Source: Salinispora fenicalii (GTDB taxonomy: Bacteria; Actinomycetota; Actinomycetes; Mycobacteriales; Micromonosporaceae). From it: 64,000 nucleotides of DNA. The notes below the pieces were generated by a model that saw nothing but the letters and a program-made list of their open reading frames with translations, was not told the DNA's origin and did not search any database. This document shows positions 16,872 through 25,042 of the stretch, piece after piece. Within the stretch, counting starts at the first letter, position 1. Every line of letters begins with the position of its first letter. The stretch covers positions 435,062 through 499,061 of the forward strand of contig NZ_KI911471.1 in the NCBI RefSeq assembly GCF_000514815.1, read 5' to 3'. Both the position numbers and the translations under genes were made by a program.

Positions 16872-17293
16872 GGCGCCGGCCTTCCCCGGGTGCCGGCCGG
16901 CGGCGTAGCCCGTTCGACCAGTACGTTGGTCGACTTGATTACGGCGACGGCCAGCGAGCCGATCCGCAGGTCCAATTCGTCGACGGCCTCCCGGCTCATC
17001 AGGGAGACGATGCGGAACGGGCCGGCCTGGATGTCGACCTGGGCCATCACGGTGTCCCGAACGACACCGACCACGATGCCGCGTAGTCGGTTGCGGGCCG
17101 ACGAGGCGTCGGAGCGCTCGTCGCGCTCGGCCGCCTGCGCGCGGGCGAAGGCCGCCAGATCCACCCCGTCCACGGCGCGGTGTCCATGCTCGTCGCGTTC
17201 CGCCCGGATGCGCCCAGCGTCGATCCAGCGGCGGACGGTGTCGGCGCTCACCCCGAGCAGCTCGGCCGCTTCCCCGATCCGAAACCTCGTCAC
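16868..17293 (-). CDS. Small HTH-Mop (molbindin) regulator or sensor of the molybdate operon
   Basis: A 141-residue protein with an N-terminal MerR/excisionase-type helix-turn-helix (FRIGEAAELLGVSADTVRRW, residues 4-23) joined to one Mop/TOBE domain (residues about 67-130, NRLRGIVVGVV ... SLMSREAVDELDLRIG). Mop domains bind molybdate or tungstate. It resembles a compact ModE but uses a different DNA-binding fold from the winged helix of Escherichia coli ModE. As the first gene of the operon, with a 4-nt overlap to modA, it probably senses molybdate and controls its own operon. GTG start. The target site is unknown; the inverted repeat at 17361-17395 upstream is a candidate. Confidence 0.85.
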   Translation of the reverse strand: MTRFRIGEAAELLGVSADTVRRWIDAGRIRAERDEHGHRAVDGVDLAAFARAQAAERDERSDASSARNRLRGIVVGVVRDTVMAQVDIQAGPFRIVSLMSREAVDELDLRIGSLAVAVIKSTNVLVERATPPAGTRGRPAP

Positions 17294-17360
17294 CCGGTCA
17301 CCTTAGCGTCTGCATTCGAGAGGCACTGCCCCGCTCATCCCCGGCGGCTGCAAGGTGCTG

Positions 17361-17395
17361 GAGCCAGATTTCCTCGTAACCGCGAGGTCTGGCTC
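17361..17395. promoter_or_regulatory. Interrupted inverted repeat in the divergent mod/zur spacer
   Basis: Outer arms GAGCCAGA (17361-17368) and TCTGGCTC (17388-17395) and inner arms CCTCG (17372-17376) and CGAGG (17383-17387) pair around a 6-nt loop, with only a TTT bulge on one side. It lies 68 bp upstream of the mod operon start. It could be an operator for the HTH-Mop protein or an RNA hairpin in a leader; the sequence alone does not decide. Confidence 0.45.
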
Positions 17396-17471
17396 TAGTC
17401 GGACACCGACGTGCATGCCTGACCCGGTGGTCAGACCCGTCGGCGGTGGGATCGACGGGCCTGGCCCGCTG

Positions 17472-17506
17472 CCGCGGTGTACGCCGCGGGCCGGGTCTAA
17501 CCCGGC
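17472..17506 (+). promoter_or_regulatory. Two adjacent hairpins upstream of zur
   Basis: CCGCGG (17472-17477) pairs with CCGCGG (17484-17489), and GCCGGG (17490-17495) pairs with CCCGGC (17501-17506). The stems are back to back, followed at once by CATAAT (17511-17516), a possible -10 element for zur. They could be part of a leader, a terminator of an upstream transcript, or protein-binding DNA. Confidence 0.35.
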
Positions 17507-17572
17507 GGCGCATAATGTGGGTACGCCGGAGCTGCCCCGGCGGTCAGCACACGTGAAATGGTGGGGAGTACG

Positions 17573-17980
17573 GTGCCGCGGACGATTCCGAACGCAACCC
17601 GGAACACCCGGCAGCGGGCCGAGGTGCTCGCACTGCTCGGGGAGGTTGACGGGTTTCACACGGCGCAGCAACTGCACCGGATGCTCTGCGACCGCGACGC
17701 CCGGGTGGGCCTGACCACCGTCTACCGGACCCTCCAGCTTCTGGTGGACGCCGGCGAGATCGACTCCACCCGGCTGCCCGGCGGCGAACAGCTCTTCCGC
17801 CAGTGCAGCCAGAGCCGTCACCACCACCACCTGGTCTGCCGGTCCTGCGGACGGACCGTGGAGGTGGCCGGCCCGGCGGTCGAACGCTGGGCCGACCAGG
17901 TGGCGGCCGAGCATGGTTTCAGCGAGGTCGGGCACACCCTGGAGATCTTCGGCATCTGCGCCGGCTGCGCCGCGTCCTGA
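17573..17980 (+). CDS. zur: Fur-family zinc uptake regulator
   Basis: A 135-residue Fur-family repressor closest in pattern to actinobacterial Zur. The winged helix ends with VGLTTVYRTLQLL (residues 45-57); the zinc-rich segment SRHHHHLVCRSC (81-92) leads to the structural zinc pair Cys89/Cys92 and Cys129/Cys132. With zinc bound it should repress zinc uptake and alternative ribosomal protein genes; none of those targets is in this window. The GTG at 17573 was preferred over ATG 17558 because GGGGAG (17563-17568) is correctly spaced for it. Its location upstream of a peptide-ligase gene gives no functional clue. Confidence 0.9.
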   Translation: MPRTIPNATRNTRQRAEVLALLGEVDGFHTAQQLHRMLCDRDARVGLTTVYRTLQLLVDAGEIDSTRLPGGEQLFRQCSQSRHHHHLVCRSCGRTVEVAGPAVERWADQVAAEHGFSEVGHTLEIFGICAGCAAS

Positions 17981-17995
17981 CCTGACCGGCTGCCA

Positions 17996-18027
17996 CCGGC
18001 CGGGGCGTTTCCCGCCCCGTCGGCCGG
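17996..18027 (+). terminator. Strong hairpin after zur
   Basis: CCGGCCGGGGCG (17996-18007) pairs with CGCCCCG and GGCCGG (18013-18027) with a 2-nt bulge and a TTTCC loop, 15 bp after the zur stop. It is a GC-rich stem without a U run, which is common for actinobacterial terminators. Confidence 0.55.
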
Positions 18028-18097
18028 GAAATCGTCACCGCGGCGGCACCCGGCAACGCGGTCGGGAAGCCGTCATCGCGGCACCCCGGCAACGCGG
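18026..18097. repeat. Imperfect tandem duplication (about 35 bp) before the YbdK gene
   Basis: Units 18026-18061 and 18064-18097 both begin GGGAA, continue with GTCAYCGCGGC and end CCGGCAACGCGG; they differ by a short deletion and a few substitutions. They fill most of the spacer between the zur terminator and the next gene. No function is apparent. Confidence 0.7.
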
Positions 18098-18135
18098 CGT
18101 ATCGCGCGCCGCCCGACGAACGGACGCCGATCGCC

Positions 18136-19272
18136 ATGACGTACCGTCCGGCCACCGACCGTCCCGACCTGGACAACCTCACCCTCGGGGTCGAGGAGGA
18201 GTTTCTGCTGCTGGACTCCGATACGGGAGAGAGCATGCCGATCGCCGCCCGGGTACTCGACGGGTTGTCCGGCGCCGCCTACGAGCAGAGCCGGCGGGAG
18301 TTTCGACACAGCATGGTCGAGATGGTCACGCCGGTCCTATCCGACCTGACGGAGCTGCGGCGGCACCTGGTGGCGCTGCGCACCGCCGCCATTCACGCGG
18401 CCGAAGCCGCCGGCGCCCGCCTCGTCGCGGTGGGAGCGACTCCGGTGAACGAGGCGCACCGGACCGTACCGGACGAACCCCGCTACCACGCGATGTCCCG
18501 GCGGTTCGGACCGGTCGCGCACGACCCGGCGGTCTGCGGCTGCCACGTGCACGTCGGCCTGCCCGACCGGGAACTGGCGGTCCAGGTCTGCAATCACCTG
18601 CGCCCGTGGTTGCCGGTCGTGCAGGCCCTCACCGTCAACTCGCCGCTGCACGACGGCCAGGACACCGGGCACGCGAGTTGGCGGGGGATGCAGCTGGAGC
18701 GTTGGCCGAGCATTGGCCCCACCCCGTACTTCGACTCGGCCGCCGACTACGACGCCACGGTGGCGGATCTGATCAAGGCGGGGATCATGCTCGATGCCGG
18801 GATGGTCTACTGGTATGTCCGGCCCTCCGTCGCGTACCCCACGGTCGAGGTTCGGGTTGGCGACGTCTGTCCCACGGTTGACGACACGGTGCTGGTGGCT
18901 GCGCTGGTACGAGCCCTCGTCGCGACTCTCGCCGCGGAGGTCCGAGACGGCGTCCGCGCGACCCGGATTCGCGGCTGCCTGGTCTCCGCCGCACACTGGC
19001 GAGCCGCTCACGACGGGCTCGACGGTGACCTTGTTGACCTTCGTACCGGGCACGCCCGACCGGCCTGGGACTTGGTGGACGAGATGTTCGCCCTCGTCAC
19101 GCCCGCCCTGGAACGCCAGGGCGACCGGGGGTACGTGCTCGACCAGCTAACTCGGCTCCGGGACGAGGGTACCGGTGCGGCACGGCAGCGCCGGATTCTG
19201 GAGCGGACCGGCTGCGACGTCCGCGCCGTCCTGGCTCATCTGGCCGCACAGACCCGCCCCGTCCCGGCCTGA
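18136..19272 (+). CDS. Carboxylate-amine ligase, YbdK / glutamate-cysteine ligase 2 family
   Basis: A 378-residue ATP-dependent ligase of the GCS2 fold. Family motifs are LTLGVEEEFLLLD near residues 15-27 (metal-binding glutamates), CGCHVHVGLPDRE near 134-146, and a late Arg-Val-Gly-Asp-Val-Cys-Pro-Thr (near 236-243). GCS2 enzymes join glutamate to an amine; E. coli YbdK has weak glutamate-cysteine ligase activity, but actinobacteria use mycothiol, so another product is likely. It is convergent with an N-acetylglutaminylglutamine amidotransferase-like gene, which suggests that both might act on a small glutamyl peptide. ATG start at 18136; no strong ribosome binding site. Confidence 0.88.
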   Translation: MTYRPATDRPDLDNLTLGVEEEFLLLDSDTGESMPIAARVLDGLSGAAYEQSRREFRHSMVEMVTPVLSDLTELRRHLVALRTAAIHAAEAAGARLVAVGATPVNEAHRTVPDEPRYHAMSRRFGPVAHDPAVCGCHVHVGLPDRELAVQVCNHLRPWLPVVQALTVNSPLHDGQDTGHASWRGMQLERWPSIGPTPYFDSAADYDATVADLIKAGIMLDAGMVYWYVRPSVAYPTVEVRVGDVCPTVDDTVLVAALVRALVATLAAEVRDGVRATRIRGCLVSAAHWRAAHDGLDGDLVDLRTGHARPAWDLVDEMFALVTPALERQGDRGYVLDQLTRLRDEGTGAARQRRILERTGCDVRAVLAHLAAQTRPVPA

Positions 19273-19317
19273 GCTGGCTGGACCAGACCGTCAGTTCTGC
19301 CGCCTGGCCGAACCGTC

Positions 19318-19360
19318 CGTCCTACCGCTGGTGGTGTGGCCGCCCGTCCTACCGCTGGTG
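19318..19360. repeat. 16-bp direct repeat spanning the 3' end of the asparagine synthase-like gene
   Basis: CGTCCTACCGCTGGTG occurs at 19318-19333 and 19345-19360, the second copy covering the TAG stop of the (-) gene. It suggests a short local duplication at the convergent junction. Confidence 0.7.
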
Positions 19361-21130
19361 TGTCTGCAGCCACAGCTCCAGCAGCCCGAGCTGCCACAGC
19401 TTGTTGCTGCCGGCCGCGGCCTGCATCGCCGCCGGGTCGGCGAGCAGTTCGTCAACGTACTCGGGCTGGAACAGCCCCCGTTCCTGGGCGACCGGTGCCC
19501 GCAGCGCGTCGATCACCAGCTCCCGCACCCGCCCGGAGACGTTGCGCAGCGCCGGCACCGGAAAGTACCCCTTCGGTCGGTCGATCACCTCGGCCGGCAG
19601 CACCTCCCGGGCGATCTCCTTGAGCACGCCCTTGCCGCCCTGCGCCACCTTGTGCTCCGGCGGACAGGCCGCGGCGAGCGCGACCAGATCCTGGTCCAGA
19701 AAGGGGGTGCGGACCTCCAGCCCCCACGCCATGGACATGCTGTCCACCCGCTTGACCGGGTCATCGGGGAGCATCCGGTGGGTATCCAGGCGTAGCACCG
19801 CGTCCAACGCGGTCTCCGCGCCGGGCGCGGCCAACTCGGCGACGAGCAGTTCCCGACTGGCGTCCCGGTCGTGGGCGTACGCCGGACTGACAACCCGGGA
19901 AAGCTCGGCGTGGTCGCGGTCGAAGAACGATGCGGCGAAGACCTCCGCCGCCCCGTCCCGGGGTGCCGTCACGAGCGGCTGGTGGTAGCCGTACCCGGCG
20001 AACACCTCGTCGGCGCCCTGCCCCGACTGGGCCACCTTGACGTGCTTGGCCACCTGTTCGCTGAGCAGGTGAAAGGCCACCACATCATGGCTGCCCATCG
20101 GCTCGGTCATCGCGGCAACCGTGGCTTGGACCGCCGGCAGCAGGTCGTTGTCGGCGAGCCGGATCCGCCGATGGTCGGTGCCGAAGGCCCGGGCCACCTG
20201 GTCGGAGTAGTGGAACTCGTCGCCCGCCTCGTCGCCCCGGCTGTCGAACCCGATGCTGAACGTCTGCAGGTGGTGCTGGCCCGCCTCGGCGAGCAGGGCC
20301 ACGATGAGACTGGAGTCCAGGCCCCCGGAGAGCAGCACCCCGACCGGGACGTCCGCCACCAGCCGCCGGCGAACCGCCGCGCGCAGGGCGCCACCGACCG
20401 CTGCTTGCCAGTCCCGGGCATCCCGGCCGGCGTGGGCGGGGTCGCGGGCGTACTCCGGCTGCCAGTAGACGCGTTCGCGGCTGCGCCCGTCCGCCTCGAC
20501 CACCCGCAGCGTCGCCGGGGGCAGCTTCCGGACGCCGCGCAGCACGGTCCGCGGCGCCGGCACAATCGAGTGCCAGGAGAGGTAGTGGTGCAGGGCAACC
20601 GGGTCGATTTCGGTGTCCACGTCGCCGGCGTGCAGGAGCGCGGGCAGAGTTGACGCGAAGCGCAGGCGGCCGGGGGACTCCGCCAGGTAGAGCGGCTTGA
20701 TGCCGAGCCGGTCGCGGGCCAGCACCAGCCGCTGACGGATCCGGTCGAACAGCCCGATTGCGAACATGCCGACCAGGTGGTCGACGAAGGCCTCCCCCCA
20801 CTCGGCGTACGCCACCAGGATGACCTCGGTGTCACTGGTGGAACGGAAGGTATGCCCGGCGGCCCGGAGCTCCTCACGCAACTGTGGATAGTTGTAGATG
20901 CATCCGTTGAAGACCAGCGCGGAGCCGAGGTCCTCGCGCACCATCGGCTGGGCGCCGGTGTCGGAGAGGTCGATAATGGTGAGCCGGCGGTGCCCGAGGG
21001 CTACCCAGCCGTCGGTCCAGTGGCCGGTGTCGTCCGGGCCGCGGGACTCCATCGCCTGGCTCATCCGGATCACCGCGTCGGTGTCCGGCCGCGATCCGTC
21101 AAAACGCGCTTCCCCGCTGATGCCGCACAC
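19349..21130 (-). CDS. Glutamine-hydrolysing amidotransferase of the N-acetylglutaminylglutamine amide type (AsnB family)
   Basis: A 593-residue protein with the two domains of AsnB. The N-terminal glutaminase uses Cys2, exposed after removal of the GTG-encoded Met, with RGPDD near residue 35, HRRLTIIDLS and FNGCIYNYPQLREEL. The synthase domain has the ATP-pyrophosphatase loop LLSGGLDSS (near 265-273). The overall pattern, including SMAWGLEVRTPFLDQDL and the final KLWQLGLLELWLQTH, fits the N-acetylglutaminylglutamine amidotransferase subfamily, which amidates a dipeptide osmolyte, better than ordinary asparagine synthetase. The GTG at 21130 is fixed by the need for Cys at position 2. The partner synthetase of that pathway is not adjacent; the YbdK-like ligase is the nearest candidate. 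Confidence 0.87.
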   Translation of the reverse strand: MCGISGEARFDGSRPDTDAVIRMSQAMESRGPDDTGHWTDGWVALGHRRLTIIDLSDTGAQPMVREDLGSALVFNGCIYNYPQLREELRAAGHTFRSTSDTEVILVAYAEWGEAFVDHLVGMFAIGLFDRIRQRLVLARDRLGIKPLYLAESPGRLRFASTLPALLHAGDVDTEIDPVALHHYLSWHSIVPAPRTVLRGVRKLPPATLRVVEADGRSRERVYWQPEYARDPAHAGRDARDWQAAVGGALRAAVRRRLVADVPVGVLLSGGLDSSLIVALLAEAGQHHLQTFSIGFDSRGDEAGDEFHYSDQVARAFGTDHRRIRLADNDLLPAVQATVAAMTEPMGSHDVVAFHLLSEQVAKHVKVAQSGQGADEVFAGYGYHQPLVTAPRDGAAEVFAASFFDRDHAELSRVVSPAYAHDRDASRELLVAELAAPGAETALDAVLRLDTHRMLPDDPVKRVDSMSMAWGLEVRTPFLDQDLVALAAACPPEHKVAQGGKGVLKEIAREVLPAEVIDRPKGYFPVPALRNVSGRVRELVIDALRAPVAQERGLFQPEYVDELLADPAAMQAAAGSNKLWQLGLLELWLQTHQR

Positions 21131-21525
21131 GCTCAGTGCCCCTCCGGCCGCTGTCCGGCGGTCCGGGCAGGTCGGTGGCCGAGCGTCGAATCCATGGCCC
21201 ACCGTCCCGTCGTACCGTCTCACCTGGCCACCGGGCGTGGGCCCGGGCCCGTCCCGCGGACGGGTGCGGCGGGTACCCGTGATCGGCTCGCTCAAACCTG
21301 GCCCTATTGCCCGCCGCCGGTCGGACCCGCGCTGTTCTCCCGCGGCCAGCATCGGGCGTCGGGGCCGGGCCGGCGACGAGCACACCGGTCGGCCCGGATC
21401 GAGTTCCGAGCCGGATTCGAGATCGGCATAGCGTGGCGCGGGACTCCTAAGGTGGTGGCCATCGGTTCACCCAGGTGGGTTCGGATGCGCGTAACCAGCG
21501 CGAACTGACAGCGACAGGAGATCCT
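21131..21525. other. 395-bp divergent spacer without a gene
   Basis: The spacer separates the (-) amidotransferase from the (+) ABC exporter. It holds AGGAG at 21516-21520 as ribosome binding site for the exporter ATPase and must contain promoters in both directions, but no convincing -35/-10 pair, operator palindrome or small gene was recognised. Confidence 0.5.
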
Positions 21526-22452
21526 ATGACCGTTATCGCGATTGACGGACTGGTGAAGAGTTTCGGCGCGGTCCGCGCGCTCGACGAGCTCAACCTGCAG
21601 GTGGAGGCGGGGGAGGTGCATGGCTTCCTCGGGCCCAACGGCTCCGGAAAGTCCACCACCATCCGCGTCCTGCTCGGGCTGCTGCGCGGTGACGCCGGCA
21701 AGGTGCGGCTGCTCGACGGTGATCCGTGGCGCGACGCGGTGACTCTGCACCGTCGACTCGCCTATGTCCCGGGCGACGTGAACCTGTGGCCCAACCTCTC
21801 CGGCGGGGAGGCGATCGACCTGTTCGGGGCCCTGCGCGGTGGCTTGGACGAGCGCCGCCGCGACGAGCTGCTGGAGCGATTCGACCTCGACCCGACCAAG
21901 AAGTGCCGGGCCTACTCCAAGGGCAACCGGCAGAAGGTGGCGATCGTCGCCGCCTTCGCCTCCGATGTCGAGCTGTACGTGCTCGACGAGCCGACCTCCG
22001 GGCTCGACCCGTTGATGGAGGCGGTGTTCCAGGAAGAGGTTCGGCGCCTCACCGGCAACGGTGCCACGGTGCTGCTCTCCAGTCACGTGCTCGCCGAGGT
22101 GGAGGCGCTCTGCGACCGGGTCAGCATCATCCGTGCCGGCCGTACCGTCGAGTCCGGCTCCCTGAGTGAGCTGCGGCACCTCGCCCGCACCACGGTCACC
22201 GTCGAGACGGTGCGCCCGTTGACCGGCGTCGCGGAGCTACCCGGCGTGCACGAGGTCCAAGCCGTTGATGGTCGGGTCCGGTTGGAGGTCGAGCCGGAGC
22301 ACCTCGACGCGTTGCTCGCCCACCTGATCCGCTTCGAGGTGCGGGCGCTGGTGAGCGCGCCGCCCACCCTGGAGGAGCTGTTCCTGCGGCATTACGACGG
22401 GGCCGATGACGGCCGGGCCGTCGCCGTCAGCGGCGCGGAGCAGGCCCAGTGA
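21526..22452 (+). CDS. ABC exporter ATP-binding protein
   Basis: A 308-residue ATPase with Walker A GPNGSGKST (36-44), Walker B LYVLDEPTSGLDP and switch SSHVLAEVE. The signature loop is YSKGNRQKV in place of LSGGQ, a form seen in ABC-2 exporters of the antibiotic/polyketide export group. The last 90 residues form a small C-terminal domain found in such exporters. The ATG at 21526 follows AGGAG by 5 nt; the upstream in-frame ATG gives a non-family extension. It overlaps the permease by 4 nt and should power it. Substrate unknown. Confidence 0.9.
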   Translation: MTVIAIDGLVKSFGAVRALDELNLQVEAGEVHGFLGPNGSGKSTTIRVLLGLLRGDAGKVRLLDGDPWRDAVTLHRRLAYVPGDVNLWPNLSGGEAIDLFGALRGGLDERRRDELLERFDLDPTKKCRAYSKGNRQKVAIVAAFASDVELYVLDEPTSGLDPLMEAVFQEEVRRLTGNGATVLLSSHVLAEVEALCDRVSIIRAGRTVESGSLSELRHLARTTVTVETVRPLTGVAELPGVHEVQAVDGRVRLEVEPEHLDALLAHLIRFEVRALVSAPPTLEELFLRHYDGADDGRAVAVSGAEQAQ

Positions 22453-24071
22453 GCGCATTCACCGGCACCGGCCGACTGGCCCGGCTCGTCCTGCGCCGCG
22501 ATCGGATCAAGCTCGGGGCCTGGCTGCTCGGTATGCCGCTGCTCGGGTTCGCCCTCACCGGCAGTGTCATCGAGTTCTACCCCGATGAGGCCGCTCGCCT
22601 CAGCTATGCCGATACCGCGCTCACCAGCGTGGTGGCGCGGGCCTTCAACGGGCCGATTTTCAACGCCGAACTTGGCTCGATCGTCGTCGCCGAGGCGTAC
22701 CTGACGTTAACCCTGCTCGTCGCCTTTGTCAGCACGTTCGCCGTCGTCCGGCACACCCGACAGAATGAGGAGACCGGCCGGGCGGAGCTGCTCGGTGCGG
22801 CGGTCGTCGGTCGGCATGCGTTGCTCACCGCCCCGTTGCTTGTCGTCGTCGCGGCGAACGTCGCCGCCGCCTTACTTCTCGGGTTGGCCTTTGCGGCTGC
22901 CGGCCTGCCACTGGCCGGATCCCTCGCCGCCGCCGGGGCGGTCGGCGGGGTCGGCGTCGCCTTCACCGCCGTCGCCGCCGTCGCCGCCCAGCTCACGGCT
23001 ACCTCCCGTGGTGCGAACGCGCTGGCCGCGGCCACCGTCGGGGTGGCGTTCCTGCTCCGCGCCGCCGGGGATGTCCTCGGTGAGCGGGACGGCCTGCAAC
23101 TGGTGAGCGCCTGGCCGTCCTGGCTCTCCCCGCTCGGTTGGGGCAACCAGGTACGCGCGTTCGGCGCCGAGCGGTGGTGGGTTCTGGGCCTGCCGGTCGT
23201 GTTGCTGATCGGCGCCACCCTGGCCGCGTTCGGTCTCGCCCGTCGGCGGGACCTCGGCGCCGGCCTGCTCAGCGACCGGCGGGGGCCGGCCCGGGCCGCC
23301 ACCGGCCTGCTCAGCCCGAGCGGACTGCTCTGGCGACTGCACCGCGGCTCCCTGGTCGGCTGGTCGGTGGCGGTGGTGGTCCTCGGGGTCTCGATGGGCT
23401 TCGCCGCGGACGAGGTCAACGACGTGATCGCCGAGAATCCAACCGCCGCCGAGCTGATCGCCGCGATGGGGGGCGGGGTTGACGACCTGGTTGACGCGTT
23501 CCTCGCCGCGATGCTGGGGATGTTCGCGTTGGCCATCGGCGCGTACGTGGTGCAGGCGTTGCTGCGTACCCGCGCCGACGAGTCCGGCGGCGTTCTGGAG
23601 GCGGTACTCGCGACCGCGGTGGGCCGGGTTCGCTGGCTGACAACGCAGGTGGTGGGCGCCGTCCTGGGCGCGGCGGTCCTCGTGTTGCTGGCCGGGCTCG
23701 CGACCGGCCTCGGCTACGGACTCGCAGCCGGCGATCCGGGCCGGTACGCGCTTGAACTGGGCGGAGCCGGGCTGCTACTGCTACCGGCATTGCTGGTGGT
23801 GGCGGGCTTGGTGACCGCGCTGCTCGGGTTGGTTCCCCGGTGGTCGGTGTCGCTGTCCTGGGCGGTGCTGATCGGGCTACTGCTGTTGGGGCAGCTCGGC
23901 GCGGTGCTCGACCTGCCGCAGGCGGTGCTCAACCTCTCGCCGTACACCCATGTCCCCGCGGTGCCGGCGGTCGAGGCAACCACGCTGCCGCTGGTGCTGC
24001 TTGTCGCCGTGGCCGGTGCGCTGCTCGCCGCCGGGCTGGCCGGCTTCCGCCGCCGTGACGTCCCCAGCTGA
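22449..24071 (+). CDS. ABC-2 type exporter permease
   Basis: A 540-residue membrane protein built as two similar halves, each beginning with an LWRLHRGSLVGWS- or LARLVLRRDRIKLGAWL-like amphipathic stretch followed by six hydrophobic segments (first half about residues 20-270, second half about 290-535). RHTRQNEETGRAELL and RTRADESGGVLEAVL are matching cytoplasmic motifs in the two halves and mark the family of ABC exporters annotated as polyketide/antibiotic export proteins. GTG start overlapping the ATPase stop. With the ATPase it makes a self-contained drug or lipid exporter; no adjacent regulator was found. Confidence 0.88.
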   Translation: MSAFTGTGRLARLVLRRDRIKLGAWLLGMPLLGFALTGSVIEFYPDEAARLSYADTALTSVVARAFNGPIFNAELGSIVVAEAYLTLTLLVAFVSTFAVVRHTRQNEETGRAELLGAAVVGRHALLTAPLLVVVAANVAAALLLGLAFAAAGLPLAGSLAAAGAVGGVGVAFTAVAAVAAQLTATSRGANALAAATVGVAFLLRAAGDVLGERDGLQLVSAWPSWLSPLGWGNQVRAFGAERWWVLGLPVVLLIGATLAAFGLARRRDLGAGLLSDRRGPARAATGLLSPSGLLWRLHRGSLVGWSVAVVVLGVSMGFAADEVNDVIAENPTAAELIAAMGGGVDDLVDAFLAAMLGMFALAIGAYVVQALLRTRADESGGVLEAVLATAVGRVRWLTTQVVGAVLGAAVLVLLAGLATGLGYGLAAGDPGRYALELGGAGLLLLPALLVVAGLVTALLGLVPRWSVSLSWAVLIGLLLLGQLGAVLDLPQAVLNLSPYTHVPAVPAVEATTLPLVLLVAVAGALLAAGLAGFRRRDVPS

Positions 24072-24073
24072 GT

Positions 24074-24096
24074 GGCCCCCAGCTCCATTCTGGGCC
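24074..24096. terminator. Weak hairpin between convergent genes
   Basis: CCCAG (24078-24082) pairs with CTGGG (24090-24094), extended by flanking GG/CC with a bulge. It occupies nearly the whole 26-bp spacer between the exporter permease and the repeat protein. Confidence 0.3.
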
Positions 24097-24097
24097 G

Positions 24098-25042
24098 TTA
24101 ACCGGAGACCTCCGGCTCCGGCTCCGCTTCGGCCTCCGAGCCGGTGTGGCGTTGGCGTAGCAGCTCGCCGCTCCATCGCGCGGCGGCCCGCTGCTCGGCG
24201 AGGGTCCGTTCCCGGGCGCGAGCCAGTTCCTCGCGGACCGCCTCCGGGGCGTCGGTGTCGGGCAGGTCGGCGAGGATCGCCGACCAGCGTCGGTTGAGCT
24301 GCTCGGCGTAGCGGGCGCGGCGCAGCAGCTCCTCGTGCCGGCAGTCCAGCGCGATCACGCGTTCCCAGTAGGGCTGGAGGGCTTGGCGGACTCGCTCGTC
24401 GAGCTGCACCCATGCCTCGGGCTGGCAGGTAATCGTCTGACCGCCGCGCGCGAATGACCACGGCCCCTGCCCGGCGAGCTTCCGCTGCAGCTGCGCTTCC
24501 AGCTCGCCGGCCCGGTGCGGTGCGACGGTGCGGGCGAGATCGGCGGCGATGTTGGTGAGCCGTTGGGTGGCCGCGGGTAGAAAGTAGTGGGTGTACCAGG
24601 CCAGCTGATCTGGTCGCAGTCCCTGCGAACGCCAAGTGAGGTCGGCGCGGATGGTGAAGGTGAAGACGTAGCCCCGGGCGAAGACGGTGATCGGCCCGGC
24701 CGGCTCCCGCCGCTCGATCGGATCCTGTGGCGGGGGTGGGGCCGGCCCCTGCTTCGCGGCCGTGTCGACCGTACGGGCCACGGTGAGCAGCCACCGCCAC
24801 AGCCGCCGGGCGGCCGGTGCCAGCCGGGCGGCGAGTCGCCGGGCCGCTGAGGTCAGCTGGGCAGCGAACCGACGGGCCGCTGGTGCCAGCCGGGCGGTCA
24901 CTCGCCGCGCTCCGGCTGCCAGCCGTGCCGCCCTCCGCCGGCCCGCCCGCACCGGCCGGGCCCAGCGGCCAGGTTGCGTGGCGTCCGGCGCGGCCTGGCG
25001 TACGGCCGGCGGGGGCGCCTCTGCCGTCGGGCCGTCGGCCAT
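24098..25042 (-). CDS. Unrecognised protein with five 11-residue amphipathic repeats
   Basis: A 314-residue protein whose family I do not recognise. After a Pro/Ala-rich start, residues 35-89 hold five consecutive 11-residue units of the form Arg-Arg-x-x-Ala-Arg-Leu-Ala-x-Ala-Ala, the last turning hydrophobic (RRLWRWLLTVA). Such 11-residue periodicity gives an amphipathic helix with an Arg face and an Ala/Leu face, suited to lying on anionic membrane or binding nucleic acid. Residues 105-290 look globular and helical, with IERREPAGPITVFARGY, RADLTWRSQGLRPDQLAWY and a long Arg/Glu-rich coil toward the end. The ATG at 25042 was chosen over TTG 25063 because GAGGGAGG precedes it by 4 nt. No export signal. 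It stands alone between convergent and divergent neighbours. Confidence 0.75.
   Translation of the reverse strand: MADGPTAEAPPPAVRQAAPDATQPGRWARPVRAGRRRAARLAAGARRVTARLAPAARRFAAQLTSAARRLAARLAPAARRLWRWLLTVARTVDTAAKQGPAPPPPQDPIERREPAGPITVFARGYVFTFTIRADLTWRSQGLRPDQLAWYTHYFLPAATQRLTNIAADLARTVAPHRAGELEAQLQRKLAGQGPWSFARGGQTITCQPEAWVQLDERVRQALQPYWERVIALDCRHEELLRRARYAEQLNRRWSAILADLPDTDAPEAVREELARARERTLAEQRAAARWSGELLRQRHTGSEAEAEPEPEVSG
24776..24940 (-). repeat. Five 33-bp coding repeats
   Basis: The five units encode the 11-residue Arg-Arg-initiated repeats of the protein at 24098-25042. Units two and four share RL-APAA endings and nearly the same DNA, so the array probably grew by tandem duplication. 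Confidence 0.75.

Noticed and set aside
17294..17572. tRNA-like folding of the hairpin region
   Set aside because: No cloverleaf with T-loop and anticodon arms could be built; the stems are simple hairpins.
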